Source: Flavobacteriales bacterium (GTDB taxonomy: Bacteria; Bacteroidota; Bacteroidia; Flavobacteriales; Flavobacteriaceae). From it: a stretch of DNA of 8,557 nucleotides. Below are positions 6,406-8,557 of this stretch, piece by piece; the stretch's first letter is position 1; each line of letters opens with the position of its first letter. Made by a program: the position numbers and the translations under genes. Location of the stretch: contig JAMONI010000275.1 in the NCBI GenBank assembly GCA_027065935.1, forward strand, positions 1-8,557, given 5' to 3'. The notes below the pieces were generated by a model. That model worked only from the letters and a program-made list of their open reading frames with translations, was not told the origin of the DNA and made no database searches.

Positions 6406-7583
6406 TTGTCCGGATTGTCCAAAATGTTTAGGATGATATCAACGGCTTTGTCCAAATCCCGGTAGGAAATATTGAGTGGCGGTGTGATGCGCACGGCCCG
6501 GGGTTCGTAAAGAAGCCAGAACAAAATCAATCCTTGTTCGAGGGCTTTTAGAATCAGCCGGTCGGCGGTTTGTTTGTCGGGCATAATCATGGCCAGCATT
6601 AATCCTTTGCCTCGAATTTCTCGGATGAGACGGTGACGGAGTTTGCTTCGCAGGTATTTTTCTTTTTCGAGTGCTTGCTCCGGAAGCTTTTCTTTTTGAA
6701 TGATTCGCAGGGTTCGGGCGGCGGCGGCATTGATAACGGGATGTCCGCCGAAGGTAGTGATGTGACTTAGGGGCGGTTGGGAAAAAGTTTTCATTATTTC
6801 GTATGAAGCCGAGACGGCGCCGATGGGAAATCCTCCGCCCAAGGCTTTTCCGGTGATTAAGATGTCGGGGATAACGCCGTAATTTTCAAAACCGAACATT
6901 TTTCCGGTTCGGCCGAATCCGGTTTGAATTTCGTCCAATATCAACAAGGCGCCGTTTTGTTCGCATCGTTGTTTAACCTTTTTCAAATAGTCGTTTTCCG
7001 GTTCGATAAATCCCGCACCGCCTTGGATGGTTTCCAAGATTACGCCCGCCACGGAGTCATCGATTTTTTGTAAATCGTCTTCGTTGTTAAAACGGATGAA
7101 TTCAATTCCCGGGATCAAGGGCATGAAGGGGAATTTTCTAGGTTCGTATCCCATGACCGACATGGCGCCTTGCGTGTTGCCGTGGTAGGCTTTCCGGGCG
7201 GCAATGATTTTCATTCTTCCGGTGTATTTTTTGGCCAGTTTCAGGGCGGCTTCCGTTGCTTCGGTGCCCGAATTGACGGGATAGGTTACCGAAAGCGGCG
7301 GAGGCAAAACGGAAGCCATTTCTTTGGCCAGGTCCAACGTGGCATCTTGAAAAAATTCGCCGTAAACCATCACGTGTGTATAGCGTTCCAATTGCTTTTT
7401 GACGGCCGCTTCTACGGCCGGATGCCGGTGTCCCAACGGCAAGGCCGACACCCCGGCCACCATATCCAGATAGGCCTTGCCTTGTTTGTCGTAAATGTAA
7501 CTTCCTTCGGCACGGCTTACTTCGATACCCATGGGCGAAGGTCCCGTTTGCGCCAAAAAACGAACGTAGTCGTTCTTTTTCAT
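6402..7583 (-). CDS. Class III PLP-dependent aminotransferase (acetylornithine/ornithine aminotransferase-like)
   Basis: The 393-residue protein is a fold-type I, class III aminotransferase, a cytoplasmic enzyme that moves an amino group with pyridoxal phosphate. Visible motifs are NSGTEATEAALKLA (104-117, phosphate binding), AYHGNTQGAMS (132-142), LDEIQTGFGRTG (216-227, Asp217 contacts the cofactor ring) and ITGKALGGGFPIGA (243-256) with the Schiff-base Lys246. TTFGGHP (276-282) contributes to the dimer-side phosphate site. Length matches ArgD and related enzymes. Homologs next to OstA-like genes in Bacteroidota are usually annotated only as 'aspartate aminotransferase family'. No arginine genes lie nearby, so I do not assign argD; the amino donor and acceptor are undetermined. 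Both ends overlap the neighbouring genes by 4 bases, indicating translational coupling with an envelope gene. Confidence 0.88.
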   Translation of the reverse strand: MKKNDYVRFLAQTGPSPMGIEVSRAEGSYIYDKQGKAYLDMVAGVSALPLGHRHPAVEAAVKKQLERYTHVMVYGEFFQDATLDLAKEMASVLPPPLSVTYPVNSGTEATEAALKLAKKYTGRMKIIAARKAYHGNTQGAMSVMGYEPRKFPFMPLIPGIEFIRFNNEDDLQKIDDSVAGVILETIQGGAGFIEPENDYLKKVKQRCEQNGALLILDEIQTGFGRTGKMFGFENYGVIPDILITGKALGGGFPIGAVSASYEIMKTFSQPPLSHITTFGGHPVINAAAARTLRIIQKEKLPEQALEKEKYLRSKLRHRLIREIRGKGLMLAMIMPDKQTADRLILKALEQGLILFWLLYEPRAVRITPPLNISYRDLDKAVDIILNILDNPDK

Positions 7584-8557
7584 AGACGTCGGATAAATTT
7601 CTCGGGCAAATTTAATTTCTTCGGTTCATTTTCCGTACTAACCGGTTTCATTCGGGGTTCGTCAAAGTCGATTTCGTTGTTTTCCAACAAATCTTTCGAC
7701 GATTTGATGCGTTTATCTCCAAGCCATCTAAATCCTTGTAAGAACTTGATTTTTTCGGGAAATTTGTCGGGCGGATAGGTGGTGCCTTGCGGTTCTTCGA
7801 CGAGTTTAACGGTCCGGATTTGTCCGTTATCGTCCAGTTGGATTTCGATTTCGCTGCAAATGCTTTTGTCGATGCCTATCAGTTGGTTTTTTTCGTCGCG
7901 AACGTAGTAAACGGTTTCGGTATTACCGCTTATCCGGAAGTAACGTAATTTTCCGTCGATAAATTTTCCTTTGAGTTGTTTGCCTTTGATTTGGTTATAT
8001 CCGGCGCTATCCTGTTGAATGATAAATACATCGGACGGAATTAAAAGGGAATCGGGATTTTGTCCCGTGCTGTCGTATTTTACGATGATGGCATTACCCG
8101 TGATTTGAGCGTCTTTGTTCCAGATGACGGGATTTTTGTGCAGTTCAAGGATGCGATGTACTTCGCTTCGGTAAAGCGAGTCGGCGATTCCGCTCATTTC
8201 GTTTTGAAAAAACCTTACGTTGGGGTAAGCAACAATTACTCTTTGTTTTTTTTGACCTGTGATCAGGAAGTTTTTTGCCGCGATAAACAAGCTGTCCTGT
8301 CCGTCATCGTAATTAACCACTACGGGATTTCGGGTAAGGAAAACGGAGTCTTGGCCGCGCCATTGTTCCACGTAACCGGCCGAGACCAGGATTTTGTTAA
8401 CGGTATCTTTCATCCGCACGTTGCCGGTTGCGCTGTAAAAATCCTTGGTTTTATCCATATACACGCTGTCGGCGGTCATCCGGGAGTGTTCGGATTTAAG
8501 GAAGGTATTTTTTGTAAACCAAGCGATATCGTTTTGCGTATCGTAGTATCCTTTTTC
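7580..8557 (-). CDS. OstA/LptA-like protein of lipopolysaccharide transport (C-terminal part, runs off right edge)
   Basis: OstA-like proteins share the LptA/LptD beta-jellyroll repeat and are thought to help carry lipopolysaccharide across the periplasm to the outer membrane. The frame has no stop up to position 8557, giving 325 residues with the 5' end missing. An internal ATG at 8479 is not the start, because the residues before it (GYYDTQNDIAWFTKN, then LKSEHSR) are a typical OstA repeat. Several repeats of the type ADSVYMD, then FYSATGNV, are visible, with strand-rich sequence throughout. The later segment SAGYNQIKGKQLKGKFIDG, followed by GNTETVYYVRDEKNQLIGID, is characteristic of Bacteroidota OstA-like proteins. 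The C-terminus is charged and proline-rich. The signal peptide should lie outside the window. Its stop overlaps the aminotransferase start by 4 bases (ATGA). The operon promoter must also lie beyond the right edge. Confidence 0.88.
   Translation of the reverse strand, partial: EKGYYDTQNDIAWFTKNTFLKSEHSRMTADSVYMDKTKDFYSATGNVRMKDTVNKILVSAGYVEQWRGQDSVFLTRNPVVVNYDDGQDSLFIAAKNFLITGQKKQRVIVAYPNVRFFQNEMSGIADSLYRSEVHRILELHKNPVIWNKDAQITGNAIIVKYDSTGQNPDSLLIPSDVFIIQQDSAGYNQIKGKQLKGKFIDGKLRYFRISGNTETVYYVRDEKNQLIGIDKSICSEIEIQLDDNGQIRTVKLVEEPQGTTYPPDKFPEKIKFLQGFRWLGDKRIKSSKDLLENNEIDFDEPRMKPVSTENEPKKLNLPEKFIRRL

Noticed and set aside
7170..7778. A 202-codon plus-strand frame across the aminotransferase and OstA-like genes.
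   Set aside because: It spans the boundary of two well-supported minus-strand genes and its translation resembles nothing known.
1..8557. Mobile element, CRISPR, tRNA/rRNA, defence system or recent transfer.
   Set aside because: No transposase, direct-repeat array, RNA gene or attachment-site pattern was seen. Nearly all sequence is accounted for by intact housekeeping genes of uniform style.

Overview
The window looks like an ordinary chromosomal segment from a member of the Bacteroidota, most likely near the Flavobacteriia/Sphingobacteriia side; no genus can be named. Four things point this way. The acpP-fabF-rnc order is typical. The threonine dehydrogenase is the short-chain type common in this phylum. 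An OstA-like gene sits beside a class III aminotransferase. Three upstream regions carry TAnnTTTG boxes, the -7 element of the Bacteroidota primary sigma factor. Genes are tightly packed, Shine-Dalgarno sequences are not evident, and three genes appear to use GTG or TTG starts.

Left part, plus strand: positions 53-2403 are a ferrous iron uptake operon. feoA overlaps feoB, and feoB is followed one base later by a 38-residue membrane peptide with a CxxC tail, which fits the FeoB-associated Cys-rich family. After a 100-base gap with a perfect palindrome and a good promoter comes acpP-fabF-rnc (2506-4743): acyl carrier protein, the elongating ketoacyl synthase that uses it, and RNase III. A 183-base gap with a second promoter leads to tdh (L-threonine 3-dehydrogenase). 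Its true start is probably a GTG at 4927, not the first upstream ATG.

Right part, minus strand: three genes read leftwards from beyond the right edge. They are the C-terminal part of an OstA/LptA-like lipopolysaccharide transport protein (cut by the window), a class III PLP aminotransferase, and a compact Smr-domain protein. Each junction is a 4-base ATGA overlap, so the three are probably one translationally coupled operon. Its last stop codon abuts the tdh stop codon, so the two transcription units converge with no spacer.

I found no mobile element, CRISPR array, tRNA, rRNA, phage gene or defence system, and no clear new biological system. The points most worth a second look are the small Feo peptide, the palindrome downstream of it, an Asn at a catalytic metal-ligand position of RNase III, a degenerate G5 loop in FeoB, and the shortened Smr protein.
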